Positions 1 through 12,539 of a stretch of 64,000 bases of DNA are shown here, in pieces. Under the pieces are notes generated by a model. That model ran no database searches. It saw only the letters and a list, made by a program, of their open reading frames with translations, and had not been told where the DNA came from. Positions within the stretch are counted from its first letter, which is position 1; the number at the start of each line of letters is the position of its first letter. This DNA comes from Tanypteryx hageni (lineage: Eukaryota; Arthropoda; Insecta; Odonata; Petaluridae): the NCBI GenBank assembly GCA_028673005.1, contig CM054114.1:17545137-17609136 (forward strand), in the 5' to 3' direction. The position numbers and the translations under genes are program-made.

Positions 1-1150
1 CACAAATGAGAAAAGAATTTCGGATTTAACGTATGTCGACGGCTTTGCTCTTTCTTTTTCATTTTGAACTATTCAAAGATTGTCAAAAAGAAAAGATTTT
101 CTTAAAACTATATTTTGTATTAAATCATAAACCTACTATTATAGTTTCAAGCTAAGAAAGATGTTGTACGAGATAGGATTATATAAGTAATTTACTGGTT
201 GTGTATGCATTAATAGTTATTCTTTGTACCGAGGACGAATGCTTCGAAAGACGGACGGACACAGCTAAGGTTAAGTGAGCAAAATTATCCTCGGAAACGA
301 ATAAGAAAACATCCAAGTTGATTTGGATATCGAGAAAGGAAAAACTTGAACGTAAGTTGGTAAGGCATCGGAACCAGTTTCAGATCGTAAAGTAAAGCAC
401 CTTGCTAGTATGATAACGAGAGGATCAAAATGTACCGATGAAATTAGGGCTAGAATAGCGATTGTTAATTGCAACGAGAAGTAACATTTAATGCATTTAA
501 TTGAAATTCCACTAATCAACTGAGCTAGGCTACGTTCCGAGTTCTGAAATATGCCAGATTTTCAATAATATTGGTGAAAAACAAGTTAATTACCTCTCCC
601 GCCCATTATTTGCTCCTTCTTCCTTCGTTTTTCGACAAGAATGAGCAAGTTCTGAATCGTGTGGTTTCCACGGTAACGGCCAACAGAGACGACACAAGAA
701 ATAAGCCTCCATTGTTGGATATAATCAATTTAGAAAACAAGATATATTTAAAGTCTAAGCACTGCTACAGGATATATATTAGAACCGATGCCAAAGAAAT
801 ACAGAATTTGCCTTAGAACAATCGAATATTGAATTATTATTTAACTCATACATACCTCACTTGAGATGAAGTACGTTAATCTTTACACTCACGCTCACTC
901 CTTCTTCGTAAATTATTTATGTCTTTTAACTTACAGAAGCTGAGTGCACACGTATTTTAGTTCACTTTCTCGTCCTGGATAATCCATTTCCTTTCAATTG
1001 ATATGTTCAGTAGGCGCGATAAAGAAAATAAAACTTATTACTTACAATTAGATCTTGTTTACTTCATTTGTTACGAAGGTTGTTTTCGTTGACAACAACA
1101 AACAGGAGGGAAAAGTATGTCTCTGCATAACATAATAATAAGACGACCCA
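1..1150. repeat. Diverged copy of the block at 51421-52945
   Basis: The stretch aligns in the same orientation, with many substitutions and small indels, to 51421-52945. Shared landmarks are the opening GTATGTCGACGGC / GTATGTCTACGGC, the GGCTACGTTCC...CCAGATTTTCA stretch (about 530 here, 52310 there) and TTGTTTTCGTTGACAA (about 1080 and 52913). In the right-hand copy the block abuts a minus-strand transmembrane exon acceptor. Here that acceptor would fall a few bases before base 1, so a paralogous exon is predicted just outside the window. No open frame is convincing inside the block. Confidence 0.75.
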
Positions 1151-1163
1151 AACAGAACTAACG

Positions 1164-1687
1164 ATGCGAGCTTTCCATTTAATCATTTATTTAATATTGG
1201 CTCTAACAGTTTTAAAATCACCGCAGAAATGTTGCTCCTTATGTTCTCATATTTCATATTTGAGCGTTATAAAATTCGAACGGGATATTAAGTTGAACAC
1301 GCGTATTTTCGTTCGACAGAAAATATACCTGCATTTATTAGACTATACCGAATCCGAGTCCATCAATAGTTGTTGCAATGGCTACACTCTCGCAATGAGC
1401 GATAAAAACTGCAAAGACGGCAGGATTTACGCGAAATTCGAAGAAATACGATCGATGAGGAGCGTTTTACGATAAAAATTAGAATTTCCACTCCTTCTCT
1501 CAGAGAACGGTACAAATCCCGCTCCGATATTACAATTCTAAGATATTTTAATGTGCAAGAGAAAATTGCCATGCTCGGTGGATTTCAGATTTCCCATGTA
1601 AATGAAACTGGAAGGATAGTTCCCGGTATCAAACCCGGGACTTCAATTTTCGCAACCAAAACTATCCTTGGATCTCGGCCCAGGTAG
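1164..1687 (+). pseudogene. Broken gene fragment with hydrophobic leader and an exon-F-like segment
   Basis: An open frame at 1164-1475 (103 codons) starts with a hydrophobic, signal-peptide-like leader (MRAFHLIIYLILALTVLKS). It later has a CCNGY..DKNC cluster that loosely recalls EMI/Nimrod-type cysteine motifs; that resemblance is weak. Near 1472 the homologous reading shifts frame and continues to 1687 with the motif RYKSRSDITILRYF. The part from about 1290 to 1545 is homologous to the minus strand at 28110-28370, where the same motif lies in a well-bounded 54-bp exon. Here the acceptor survives (CCTTCTCTCAG) but the donor GGTAAAA is replaced by GAGAAAA. I read this as a decayed paralogous piece. 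Function is unknown. Confidence 0.5.
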
Positions 1688-1689
1688 CA

Positions 1690-2289
1690 AAAGATTTCCA
1701 CCAAGTGTGCGACAGCTTTTGGGTTCCTCTGTATAATGTGCGAATTATGAAGGCAGGAACGGAATTACCTCACAGGACAAGTACCAAAGATTTCTCCAAT
1801 GTTTGACAGAATGAAACGGTCTCGTATGAGAGTTTATAACAGGTGACTGTCTGATGTGTGATTGCCTTATTGTTAGACACACTCCACTATGGGAGGAGTT
1901 TCCTAATGAGTGACGTAGTGATTCATAAAGATATTTTTAAATTTAAATTACTTCGACAATTTTTTTATCGTTTTAAAATGACAATGCTGCTAAAACTAAT
2001 ATGCTTAATTTTTTACCAGATATAATTAAGCGATAATTTAATATAATTCTCCTGCGTAAAAAAGTTAGCCGTGTATAATTACTTTCTAAAGATTGGGATG
2101 TAAAAAACTGTAAGAAAAAGGACATTTAGCAGGAGAGAAAAAAATTCGGCAAGCGGGAGTCTCGAATGCCAAAAGCACGGGACGCGAGTCTTATGTTAGG
2201 CGACATCACTAGCATACAGACACCTGAGATTGATGTACTGTCATTATGAAAAGGGAAGGTGTTGTGCTAATTGGTGGTAATTTTATATT
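1690..2289. other. Intergenic, nothing recognised
   Basis: AT-rich sequence with no sustained reading frame, tRNA-like fold or clear inverted repeat seen by eye. Confidence 0.5.
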
Positions 2290-3320
2290 TAAATCTTATC
2301 AACTTTAAGCTACATCCTCGTGTAACATTCAACACAATTTTCTCATGGTGTCATCTCCATCTCTTAAACTAATTAATAATGTGTTTACATTCCTCCCAAA
2401 TCTGACCAAAGCATATACCAAAAATATCGTGAAGAAGTAAATCGTCTTGCATATTTGTGCGCAGACGCCAATTCGCTTATGTTTGGCGGTTCAATTTGCC
2501 AGGTAATAATTGGTCAACATTCTTTCCTGAAGTTAACCTCACTGCTAATATCTGAATTTTGTACAAAAAACTTAGTTACCAACCAATATGGCGAGATTCT
2601 GGATTTGTGTTTAACAGATATTACAAGTGTTTATGATGTTGATGTGACTTTTGCCTTGTATTGCCTATCATCCTCCTATTATGGGTGAACTTCATGTAGG
2701 TGTAGCCCCAAGTGCAGATATTAATTTTGAAACTTTCATCTTTAGGAAAGGGAAATATTCTGCAATGATAGATTACTTTAGCTCTATAGATTGGTTTATA
2801 TTGTCACTGAATTACAATTAGATGATGCAGTTTGTTATTTTTATGATATTGTAAATATTGCCGTTGATGTGTATGTTCCTGAAATTTTACACCAGAGTGG
2901 ATCATCCCACTTACCCAACTGGTTTGGCAAAGAATTAATTTCATTAATATATGATAAGAAAATAGACCACAAGAAGCTTAAATCAAGTACATCTAGTGTA
3001 GATTACAATTTTTTTGCATCTTTTCATGCTAAATGTCATTGTCAAAAGTCTGTTACCTCTCTTATATTAGTTCTGTTCAGGATTCCATTCCATTGAATAC
3101 ATTGAATTATGTTCATTTCAGGAATCTGCTAATCTCTTTGTTGAACATCTTTCCAGCGTATATTCTACTCCAAGTAACATAATACCACAATACCAGTACT
3201 CTCATACAGTTAATTTACACTCTTGTGGTGTGACTCAATTAAGTGTTCTTAATGCCTTTAGTATGCTTGATGTAAATAATCTTGCTGAAGCGCTGCTCTA
3301 ACTTTTTAACTTATCCTCTT
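2290..3320 (+). pseudogene. LINE (Jockey-like) endonuclease/RT linker fragment
   Basis: Two open pieces (2455-2688 and 2791-3096) and the bridging frame between them read like the region after the endonuclease of Jockey-type non-LTR retrotransposons. Visible landmarks are a C-terminal endonuclease-like stretch (TNQYGEILDLCLTDI), then RKGKYSAMIDYFSSIDW, then a PNWFGKELISLIYDKKIDHK segment typical of the linker before the RT fingers. Frames change around 2690-2800 and 3090, so it is not functional. The RT core is missing. A LINE 3' end of similar type at 8.86-9.52 kb, same strand, may be the far end of one copy later split by DNA transposons, but this is not shown. Confidence 0.6.
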
Positions 3321-3435
3321 ATTATATTTTTTAATTAGTCACTTAATGATGGCCATTTCTAGATATTTGGAAGGATAATTTCATGATTCCTGTCCATGAA
3401 GCAAAAAGTAAGTCATTTGTAAAGACCAATAGTTA

Positions 3436-5345
3436 GTAGGGGAAGGCATGGTAAAGTGGCCATGTCTGGTAAAGTGGCCATGTTACTTTTCAATGTCTGT
3501 TTAGTGCTGCACCCATGCAGGAATTATGTAAACTCGGAGGGCAGGGCGTTCTCAGTTGCCTTGCAAATGTGAAGGAAGGATGCATTTATTTTTACATACT
3601 TTAAATATATTAAGAACATTCAGATACAAATGTCATGTTATAAGTCATTTATTTTAAGAATCAAAAATTTTCCAATAGAAAAGTACATATACACAATCTG
3701 TATTTTATGAATTTTTTTTTCATTTGAAATATGTTAAGACAATACAGATACAAATGTTATATGTCATTCATTTAAAAAAATAAAAAAATTTCAGTTGTTT
3801 AGATGAAGTAATGTGTTGTTTAACTGAATGGATTTTTTATAAGCATGACATCGTTAACAGTTGAATCAGACTCTAGTTCAATGTAATGCAAAACTACATC
3901 TAGGGCATCCTTAGCTGCTGTATGAGGTGTTTTTGGCTCTTATTTAATTCTTCTTCCTCTTCAAACTTTTATCCTTCTGTTTCCATCACGGCCTGTATGA
4001 TTTCTGCATCCTTCATAATTTCATTCTCCAATAAATAGTCACCTTGGATCCATTGCTTTATGTCTTCTTGCTGTAAATCTACAGAACCTTCAAATTCCCT
4101 TGCATCACTTAATAGACTTTATTCATTTTTAACATCGATATCATACTCAAGGCAAAGTTTTCTTCAAGATTTGGTAAATGTTGAACTCTTGGATTTTGTT
4201 CCATGATTGTGCTAAGTTATAAACAACATCTTTGATGCAGATGTCTTTCAAGGATTCCATTATACCTATATTTTTATCTTCTATTTTTTTCAAAACTGAA
4301 ATCAGAAATTTTCGCCTGTATCTTCTTTTTAAGCTTTCTAAAACCCCTTGATCCATAGACTGAATTAAGGATGTTACATTCGCTGGTAGAAATATGACCT
4401 TTATGTCCCTATCTTTGAGTTCCAAGCAATTGGGATGTGAAGGAGCATTATCCAGAATGAGAATAGCCTTTCCAGGTAAGTTCAGTATTTTCAAATGTCT
4501 TCATACAGAAGATACAAACTCATGAAAAACCATTCTCTGAATAATGCAGAATCCATTCAGATTGATTTTTGTGATTGGTAGTAAACTGGTAAAGACAAAC
4601 GATTTATACTTTTAAATTCTCTGGGAATTTTTGATTTACCAACAATAAATGCGGCAAATCGTGAGTTCCAGCTGCATTGCTGCAGGCGGCTACATGAGTC
4701 TTTCTTTGGATTTTTTGTATCCTGATGCTGCAGGATCATCCTTCTTTGCCTTCGTTTTTGTTCGTAACATCTTGTAATTTAGACCCGTTTCGTCTATATT
4801 GTAGAGTTGTCCTCCAACTGATTTATCTCTGTCAATAAGCTCTCTTAAATACTGCGAAAATTTTTGAGCAGCATGCTGATCAGACGATAACTTTTCACCA
4901 GTGATGATTAATACATGGATACCATGATGTTTTTTTCCAATGTCAAAGCATTCCGTTACTTGCAGTAAATTTCTGGGCACCACCAATTTTTCGATTTAGG
5001 GTTAGGTCCTTTTCCTTGGGTATGGGTCCACTGATTGAAATTCCAAGATGCCTTTTTTGCATAAACCACAGCCATAATGCATCTTCTAAAATTTCCAATT
5101 TTGGTCACTTTAATGTTGAATGGGAAGATAAAGACACTTGTGTTGCAATCTGACTACAAAATCCTTCTAGATTCATGCGATTTTTTCAAGTCTTTTACAT
5201 TAGTCGCTCCAACACCTAATTTCACAGAAATTTGTCTTACTGACTCACCCTTATCAATTCTTTCCAGAGCATCAAGATTAGTTTTCATGGAAACAACCAC
5301 ACACAGCTCATTTTAATTTAAATACACTTTCTAGTGGAAGGTCCC
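3436..5345 (-). pseudogene. Tigger/pogo-type transposase relic
   Basis: Read on the minus strand from about 5310, a helix-turn-helix region (LERIDKGESVRQISVKLGVG, about 5290-5200) comes first. Then follow NIDETGLNYKMLRTKT with the first catalytic Asp (about 4810-4750), the FKSINRLSLPVYYQSQK segment (about 4620-4560), ILDNAPSHP with the second Asp (about 4460-4430) and the PANVTSLIQSMDQGVLESLK block (about 4400-4340). This order is diagnostic of Tigger-like DDE transposases of the Tc1/mariner superfamily. Several frameshifts and stops separate the pieces. The left flank (3436-3485) carries a repeated GGTAAAGTGGCCATG motif that may be a terminal repeat. A matching right end was not found. Confidence 0.85.
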
Positions 5346-5360
5346 GAACCAGCCTAAATT

Positions 5361-6299
5361 TTTATACAAAATAATTAATAATACATTTGATTGCCCTAAT
5401 TTATTATCGCTTATAAATTTAAGGATCCCTGCTCACTCAATAAGCTTTTTGTGCCATGCCATCTAGGTTATCATAGAAATAATTACACTTTTAATTCACC
5501 TATTACAAGTGTTGGAAGGCTAGTCTACAGTTGATTTGTTCAGATCTCTCCAAGTATATAAAAGGAAATTAAGGTTTTTATTTGGCTTTGAAATATAAGC
5601 ATGATTAGGTGTATATATAAAATGATTTTAATTGATAACTTTCATCTTTTAAATATTATGTGTAAGTGAAGTGCAATATAAAATGCATTGTTGTATTAGG
5701 TTTTAACAGAGGGAAAGCTATGATAAATATAAACTGTCATATTTTTGTAAATTTTATATCTATGGGTATATGTACGGCTATTTGAATGTTGCAGGATATT
5801 GAATATTCTAAAACATTTATTTGAAACATTTTTAAAAACCATATGTTATAGCTGCCACAACCACACCACCTACTGGTGATTATTGCTAACAATTGACGTT
5901 AGTTATGTCTTACTAACGCTCCTTTTAATTTTCTCAATTGTTGGAGATTCCTGGCTATATCCAGTATCAGAAGGCTATGGTATCAATCTATTTGTGTTCA
6001 TTGTGAAGCCTTAAAAATTTCTCGCAGTTCCTTAAAAAATTCATTATCATTTAACCTGTTTGGAATTTTTAGAAATATTAATCATGGTCAAAGTAATGTG
6101 GTTGCCACATCAGATTTTTTGAAATATTTGCTTTTATATATGAAATAAGATTACCTCAAATTAATCTCTTAAAAGTTATTAGACATAGAGATGATGATTA
6201 TATTAAGCCAATGGAGGAATTATATCTCGGAATAAAAGTTAAATTGACCTTAGAAATTCAACTAATATTGACCTTGGAGAAATTAGAAACTTTCTAAAT
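5361..6299. other. AT-rich DNA, nothing recognised
   Basis: No coherent protein frame or repeat pair found by eye. Short coding-looking bits around 5930-6250 lead into the hAT relic downstream but match nothing I recognise. Confidence 0.4.
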
Positions 6300-6305
6300 A
6301 GCTCT

Positions 6306-6830
6306 TTGGATTTTCTAATTGTGAGTGCTTCCCAAATTTTCAAAAAAGTTTTTAATTTGAATCAGTGGCTTCAAAACCCCTACAAATGCTGTTCTAAAGA
6401 GGTGTTTAAAAAACAAGTAGCTTCCCTAATTAATCTTATTTTAACCTTTGAACATTTGCCTTCTTCAGAAATTCAAATGACTGATAGTGAATGGAGACAG
6501 CAAAGAAACATGTTAAAGAGTTTAGAAGTAAATTACAGTATGAGACCTAAAGTATAGTGAAGTAGTGGAAATGAAGCAAATAGACGATGAAGAAATTTTT
6601 CCTAAGCTATTTAAATTTATGGTAATGTTATTGTGCGTTCCTTATTAGAGTGCTGCAGTTGCGTATTCTCAGAAATTTACACAATGAAAGATGAAACAAG
6701 AAACAGACTATCAATGGAAACCTCCGCAGGTTTAATATTAACAAAACAATTCATAATGAATTATAATTTTAATGCAAGAAAGTCGCTGTTGAAGAGAGCG
6801 AACAAGGCAGGAGAGAAATATAAATGTTAA
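6306..6830 (+). pseudogene. hAT-type transposase C-terminal relic
   Basis: The piece at about 6570-6830 reads, across a frame change near 6650, as SAAV followed by FSEIYTMKDETRNRLSMETS. This resembles the C-terminal dimerisation region of hAT transposases, where (S)SAxxERxFS is followed by Lys/Arg-rich RNRL and an Ala/Gly-Leu run. The 83-codon frame at 6306-6557 precedes it on the same strand and probably belongs to the same relic. The catalytic part is absent. Confidence 0.55.
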
Positions 6831-8229
6831 GTTTAGTCCTAAATCTCATAGTAGTAGGTTAGAGGAAAATAAAATATTTCGTTTATGTATTCATAAAAAT
6901 ATTTTATCGATTTACGTATTTTTCATTTAGGGTTGAGCAATTTTCTGTTATTGCCATACCTAGTTGCATTATATATCCCTAACAGAGGTATTTCTTTTTT
7001 CATTAATAAATAATTATTATCATAAAAAACATTTATTTCTTTAGTAAATCGAGTAAAATAACTGTGTTTAGTTTTCCCTAAATTTACATAATTAAAATGG
7101 AATTTGACCATAAATATTTCTTTAACAGATAATTCTACAGATTTTTCTTTCCGATTCTACAGATGTTTAAATTTTTGGAAAGGCAACACTGTTACAATAT
7201 CCAAATTATTCAGACCTGAAAATAATTGTAAAACCAAACAATAAAAAACCACTGAATGCTAAAACGATTATATTATTAAAAAGATGAAATGCTTCTGCAT
7301 AACCAGTTTTTAATTATTTGCTGAATTTCGTAAGACAAATAATGTATACAGCTCGTTTATTATAGTTAAAAGCTACAAAATCCTTAATTCTATTTAAATG
7401 TAAGTGTAAAGCAGGTATAGAAAATATCAGCATTCAAGAAACAGTAAAATTGAATAAAAGACAGGGTATTGGATATTTAATTCATTTATTTATTCTTTCA
7501 GTGTGACAGAATTTCGCTCTCTTTCAGTCACATTAAATACAATCCACCTCTCTGGCCAGGTAAGTTTAAGTATGGAGGCATTTCACACTAGATGTTTCTG
7601 AACCACAGGTGGCTAGAACTTAGGTAATGACTGCACTGTATGCTACCAAAAACACAATTTTAAGTTTTTAACATAAAGATATAAGTAAATTTAGCGAGAC
7701 TTGTTCAAGCATAGCAGCAACACTAACACATGGGCTGCTTGGAGATTCTTTGAAATCATATTTAGAGCAGGTTCTCAAAAGTTGACTTGCAATTCTCCTG
7801 GATATCCAGTTGAAAGACAACGTGTTGGCCTCTGTGGTCTTAGCATTATTGATTCAGGTATGAGATTGAAATTCCCTGGAGTTCAAGCATCCCTGTACAT
7901 CCTGAATGTTTAATATTTCAGTGATGGATTACCCCTTTACCCTTCTATTTGAGGAGAATTCATCATAATATCTTAGCTGTTACTGCTCAACAATGAAATT
8001 TTTGTTATAAAATTAATTGAGACATTCTGAACCTGCAATAAAAGATTTATTATTATTTATTAATTCACAGGCAAAAGGCCATTACAAAATAAAATGAACA
8101 TTTTCAAAATTGGTAGTAAAGTACTTGAAATATGATTCCCCAAAGAAAACACAGCGGGCCTGAATCCTGCGAAAGTAGGATTTTTTCCTAGGTCGTCCGG
8201 CCTCCTGTTTGTGTGGTTTGAGAAGTCTG
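6831..8229. other. AT-rich DNA, nothing recognised
   Basis: Short frames only (for example 7701-7913). None has a motif, and base composition matches the surrounding non-coding DNA. Confidence 0.4.
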
Positions 8230-8312
8230 CACTGGGATTCTCTCCTTCTCTGTGAGTGTTTTCAGTGTGGAAAGAGCTATGGCTATAATAATCCAAGAAG
8301 AGGTTGATTAGC
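8230..8312 (-). repeat. Transposon end shared with 46628-46710
   Basis: Read on the minus strand this begins AATCAACCTCTTCTTGG, then ATTATTATAGCCATAGCTC. It matches 46628-46710 on the plus strand for about 80 bp with small indels. A third, inverted copy of the same terminus is at 47250-47281. No body of the element is recognisable beside this copy. Confidence 0.65.
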
Positions 8313-8867
8313 CAAAACTACACACACACATTTCATTCATAATTAAGAAATTTCATCTCCACTACTTGACTATTTGATAGCATCATTTCTCTGCAACTAT
8401 TTGTTATTGCATTTTAATGTCATTTCAGAATCATATTGTACTTTTTCACCACATTGCACGATTTTGTAGTAGCAGAGAAGAAATTGTAAAATACCTTCCC
8501 AACAGAATAGCAACCTATACTTTGTACTATATTTTAGCCCAGGCATTCGCAACTAAATTTAATGAATGAGCTGTGCTGGGAATAAAAATCCTCTGGGGTT
8601 TATTTTTCGTATCCTGATTTACTCGCCCACATGTTTGATTCATTATCATTGTAATGTTGTTCTCTAATATGTTTGATTGATAATTTTACCTTATTCAGCT
8701 CCTTAAATAGAGAATCTGTTAATAAAGCAGCCCCACTGTCTATCGGATTGCTGAGGGCCACTGGTTAGCTGCTGGGAGTGAGGAGACACGTGGACCTTGG
8801 TGACCAGCTTTGCCAACTTTCATACAAGCACTGTCATTGGAGAAAGTAAAAATTATCTACTGTAAAT

Positions 8868-9073
8868 TTTATGCTAAATAGATTAATCAAAACTGTCAAT
8901 ATTGAAATGTTAAAATTGTTATATTATGCCAAGATTCATTCTTATTTGTCGTATGGAATAATTTTTAGGGGTCATGATAGATATGCCAATAAAGTCTTCT
9001 TCCTGAAAAAGTCAGCCATTAAAGCTCTCCTGGTAAACCATCGTAAATTTCTTTAGGCATAACCAAAACACCC

Positions 9074-9142
<69 letters not shown>

Positions 9143-9518
9143 ATATATGGTTGTATGTATTTATTAATTGTTCTATATTTGTAAAACAAAACTCTGCACT
9201 GTTCCAATTTAATCAGAGCCTTTACAATTATAATACAGGACACAAAAATGATGTTCATATCAAGGATTACAGGCTATCAACAATGCCGCCTCAGTGGCAT
9301 ATAACAAGTTACCTTGTAATATTAAATGTTCTTCAAGTATTCCTATCATTAGAAAAAGATTCAAATGTTTATTGTTAAATAATAATTTTTATAGTGTTCA
9401 AGAATTTCTATGTTCATCAACTGTTTTAATTCTGTAGCGATGTACTATAGCGGTTATGTACCTGCTCCATGCCTATTTGAGACCTACAGAGTTAATAAAT
9501 TTATTATTATTATTATTA
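8868..9518 (+). pseudogene. LINE 3' end with (TTA)n tail, interrupted by an AT microsatellite
   Basis: The frame at 8871-9056 (NRLIKTVNIEMLKLLYYAKI, then HSYLSYGIIFRGHDRYANKV) is the post-RT C-terminal region common to Jockey/CR1-like LINEs. After a (AT)n tract at 9077-9134 the family's tail resumes in other frames: an IHNYNTRHK-like stretch, then KLPCNIKCSSSIPIIRKRFK and LLNNNFYSVQEFL. The copy ends with TAATAAATTTATTATTATTA, a typical LINE 3' tail. It is dead: at least two frame changes plus the microsatellite. Confidence 0.7.
9077..9134. repeat. (AT)n microsatellite
   Basis: About 29 AT units lie inside the LINE 3' region, flanked by ATAC and GTATGT. Confidence 0.95.
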
Positions 9519-10069
9519 AATATAATACTAAATGAAAATTCTGAAATCTTTAAAATCTAAAAAAATCACATTGTTTCATAATAGTTAATTTAGATTACTA
9601 AAATTAATGTCTTCTTATCATGACATTATGGTATAATGAAATCTATATCTTCATATGAAGTTTGTTCAGTTTCTATACAGGCCATAATTTGATCTGAGAA
9701 TTGTTTAAACTAAGAAGTCTACATTTCTGTATGAATATAGGTTTAGCTATCTATGGATGAATATTAATGGAGTAATTACACACTGTCAATGTGATACAGC
9801 ATAATACAGGAGGTAAGTACATTATAATGCTGGCTTGCAATGAATTATTGGCCGTGAATTGCTTGTCATCTTTGAGGCAAAAACCATCCACATCTTTTGT
9901 TTATACGAGCCATTTTATGGTAACTATAGAAGTGGTTATTCAAAATGTCCCGCAATCCAGCTGCAGACCTTCGTAGCTGTAAAGTAAATTTTATATTTTT
10001 GTCCCATTTCCATATTTATTAGATTATTTCGGTATTTTTAAGGTTAATTATTTCTTCATAATTTTTCTT
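9519..10069. other. Intergenic, possible missing hAT 5' exon region
   Basis: No clear exon was found. A splice acceptor (AATTTTTCTTTATAG) ends at 10075 and starts the hAT relic downstream, so its first exon should lie here or has been lost. Confidence 0.4.
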
Positions 10070-10075
10070 TATAGG

Positions 10076-11446
10076 TTTCAAGTGATAAAAAATCCCACCT
10101 AACTCAGCACATCCAAGGAGTGCTACATAAGGCAAATGTTGAACGCAAATCTAAGATGAAACAAATGCTTTTAACAAAAACTTCTGAGGGATCCAGCAAG
10201 AAGAATCAGTTTTATGCAGATTTGTGTCACGCAATTGTGGCAGCCAACATTCCATTCAGAACACTGGAAAATCCAACATTCAAGGAGTTCCTAGAACGAT
10301 ACTGCCATCAGTCGGTACCTTCCAAGTCAACGCTACGCAAGAATTACGTGCAACCCACGTACGATGACGCAATGCTCAGGATACGGGAGGACATTGGAGA
10401 TTCACATATTTGGATATCGGTCGATGAAACCACTGATGCTCTTGGCAGATACATGGCCAACTTGGTTGTTGGGAAATTGGACCCAGATGCGCCATCCAGA
10501 GCCTACCTCATCTGCACGAAGCAACTTGCCAAAACAAACCAGGAAACAATAGCACACTTCGTGAACAACGGACTGAAAGTGCTGTATCCCAAAAATCTAG
10601 ACGAAGAGAAAGTGCTGCTCCTATACACAGATGCTGCTTCGTACATGGTTGCTGCCATGCAGTTGCTCAAGGTGTTCTATCCCTCCCTTGTGCATGTGAC
10701 ATGCCTTGCCTATGGTTTGAACCGCGTAGCAGAGCAAATAAGACTGGAATTCCCCAAGGTGAACAAATTGATCTCCACCGTGAAGAAGGTCTTCGTCAAG
10801 GCACCAACAAGAATACAGGCTTTTCGAGAAAAACTGTCCGATGTCCCTCTGCTACCTGAGCCTGTGCTCACCCGCTGGGGCACATGGCTGAAAGCAGCTG
10901 AATTTTACAGTGAGCATATCCTTCATGTCAAGGAAGTTGTGGCAAATCTAGCCGAGGATACTGCCTGTGTCACTTCGGCGAAAATGTTGCTGGATGATCC
11001 CTCCAGTCCCAAGGATTTGGTGTATATTAGATCCCACTATACATCCCTTGTGTGGATTATGGCTGAATTGGAGGGCTCAGAAAAAACCATCTACGAAAAT
11101 ACTGCTTTGCTGAATGAAGTGAAACAAAAAATCAAGGAAGCGCCAGGTGAAGTGGGGAAAAGTAAGAGCCAAACTAGAAAAAGTGCTACAAAAGAACTCA
11201 GGTCTGCAGAGCCTATATACAGCAGCAGATATACTGGCAGGAAAATCCAGTGAACTTGTGGGCAAAATTTCATTTCAACATGCACCTAAGTTGTAGTTTG
11301 CCCCCATCACATCAGTTGATGTCGAACGTTCTTTTTTTGCTTACAAGATGATATTAACTGACAAATGCCATAGTTTTGTGCTAGAAAACTTAGAAAAGGT
11401 GCTTGTCATTTACTTTGAGGCCAACTACGGGAAATTTGTGGAATAA
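10076..11446 (+). pseudogene. CGGBP1-like hAT transposase, nearly complete but broken
   Basis: After the acceptor ending at 10075 the frame opens with a BED-finger-like tail (VSSDKKSHLTQHIQG). It runs uninterrupted through a 377-codon frame (10120-11253) with the hAT/DUF659-type landmarks SVDETTDALGRYMANLVVGK (first catalytic Asp region) and LLYTDAASYM (second). Near 11157 the homologous reading moves to another frame: VLQKNSGLQSLYTAADILAG, then a stop at about 11297, then APITSVDVERSFFAYK, the conserved hAT dimerisation motif, ending at 11446. One frameshift and one stop therefore inactivate a copy that is otherwise about full length. The zinc-binding half of the BED finger is not seen. Recent insertion is likely given the long open frame. 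Confidence 0.8.
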
Positions 11447-12241
11447 ACGCAAAGAGGTGACAAATTCATTATGGGAATTCCGAATGAAACAGTTTGTCAA
11501 ACATTCTGCATAGTACTTAAATATATACTTGAATAGTGTTTTCAGTCAGTATTACTATATGTAATGTAGATATTATTTTCTCTGTAACGCATGGTAAATT
11601 AACCATAAGAATAAGTTTCAATGCATAGTAGTAAAATATTTTTGTTTTTTGAAAACACAAATCAATAATGTTTCGTTGACTGGTAATTTTTGGAAGTAGT
11701 TTTTAGAGCCTATTTTACGTTTTATAAAGCCTAATTAAGCTACTTAAAGAGGCTATTTTAGTCGCCTAAAACTTAATTTTTAGATCCTAAAAATCCGCAG
11801 TCTAGTTATGACATACTGTAAATTGTTTCACGTAAACATCTTGATTTTTCATAGAAAGCACATCTTCAGATGTTTACAATAATGGAATTTATGACACAAA
11901 TGAAGTACATTACTATTTTACTCTTTTCTGAACATTAATGAAGGCCACTCTGCCAATACCAGAGGCAAATTTAGATCATAATGTGGTTCACTTTAAAAGG
12001 ATTACAGCAATAAAGCACTTTCTCAAAATCCATCTTCTGAGTAACTGTTTTCTCATTAACACATTTAAATATTATCTCATGTATATTTATCACAGAAACT
12101 GACAATATCTAATATTATCTGATCCAAGCTTTGGCAACATACAGTTAACAAATAGTATTATCTCACTGGTGGTTAATTATACACTGACTGGTAGTGAGTG
12201 ATGAATACTTGAATTCCTAGACTGGCCTTCATAACTTGTAC
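11447..12241. other. Intergenic, nothing recognised
   Basis: AT-rich flank of the hAT relic. No terminal inverted repeat could be paired by eye. Confidence 0.4.
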
Positions 12242-12345
12242 TGTGATTGGTCATAATAACAATGTATGTTATTGGCTAGCTGACATTTACAGCTTACTGT
12301 GATAGGTGGTAATAAGAACATATGTTATTGGTTAGTTGGTCTACA
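12242..12345. repeat. Two-unit direct repeat of about 50 bp
   Basis: Two imperfect units in tandem share GTGAT.GGT..TAATAA.A and TATGTTATTGG.TAG.T (starts about 12242 and 12298). Confidence 0.6.
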
Positions 12346-12539
12346 TGATTACTCAGTAATTACAACATTTGTGCCATAGGCTTTAAGGAAGATGGACACG
12401 AAAGATGTAAGAAAGATCCATGAAAAGTGCAAATGTGGATGGTTCAGAAGATCAGTGGTATAAATACAGGGCAAAAAATATGTGGCAGATGTAGGAAAAA
12501 CTATCAGAGATTCAAGAGCCATCAACACATTTCTCAGCT

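Noticed and set aside
571..816. 81-codon plus-strand frame
   Set aside because: Lies in the paralogous block; the counterpart at 52.4 kb has lost the frame, and there is no motif.
9133..9258. Tyr/Ile repeat peptides around 9.1 kb
   Set aside because: Translation of the AT microsatellite, not a gene.
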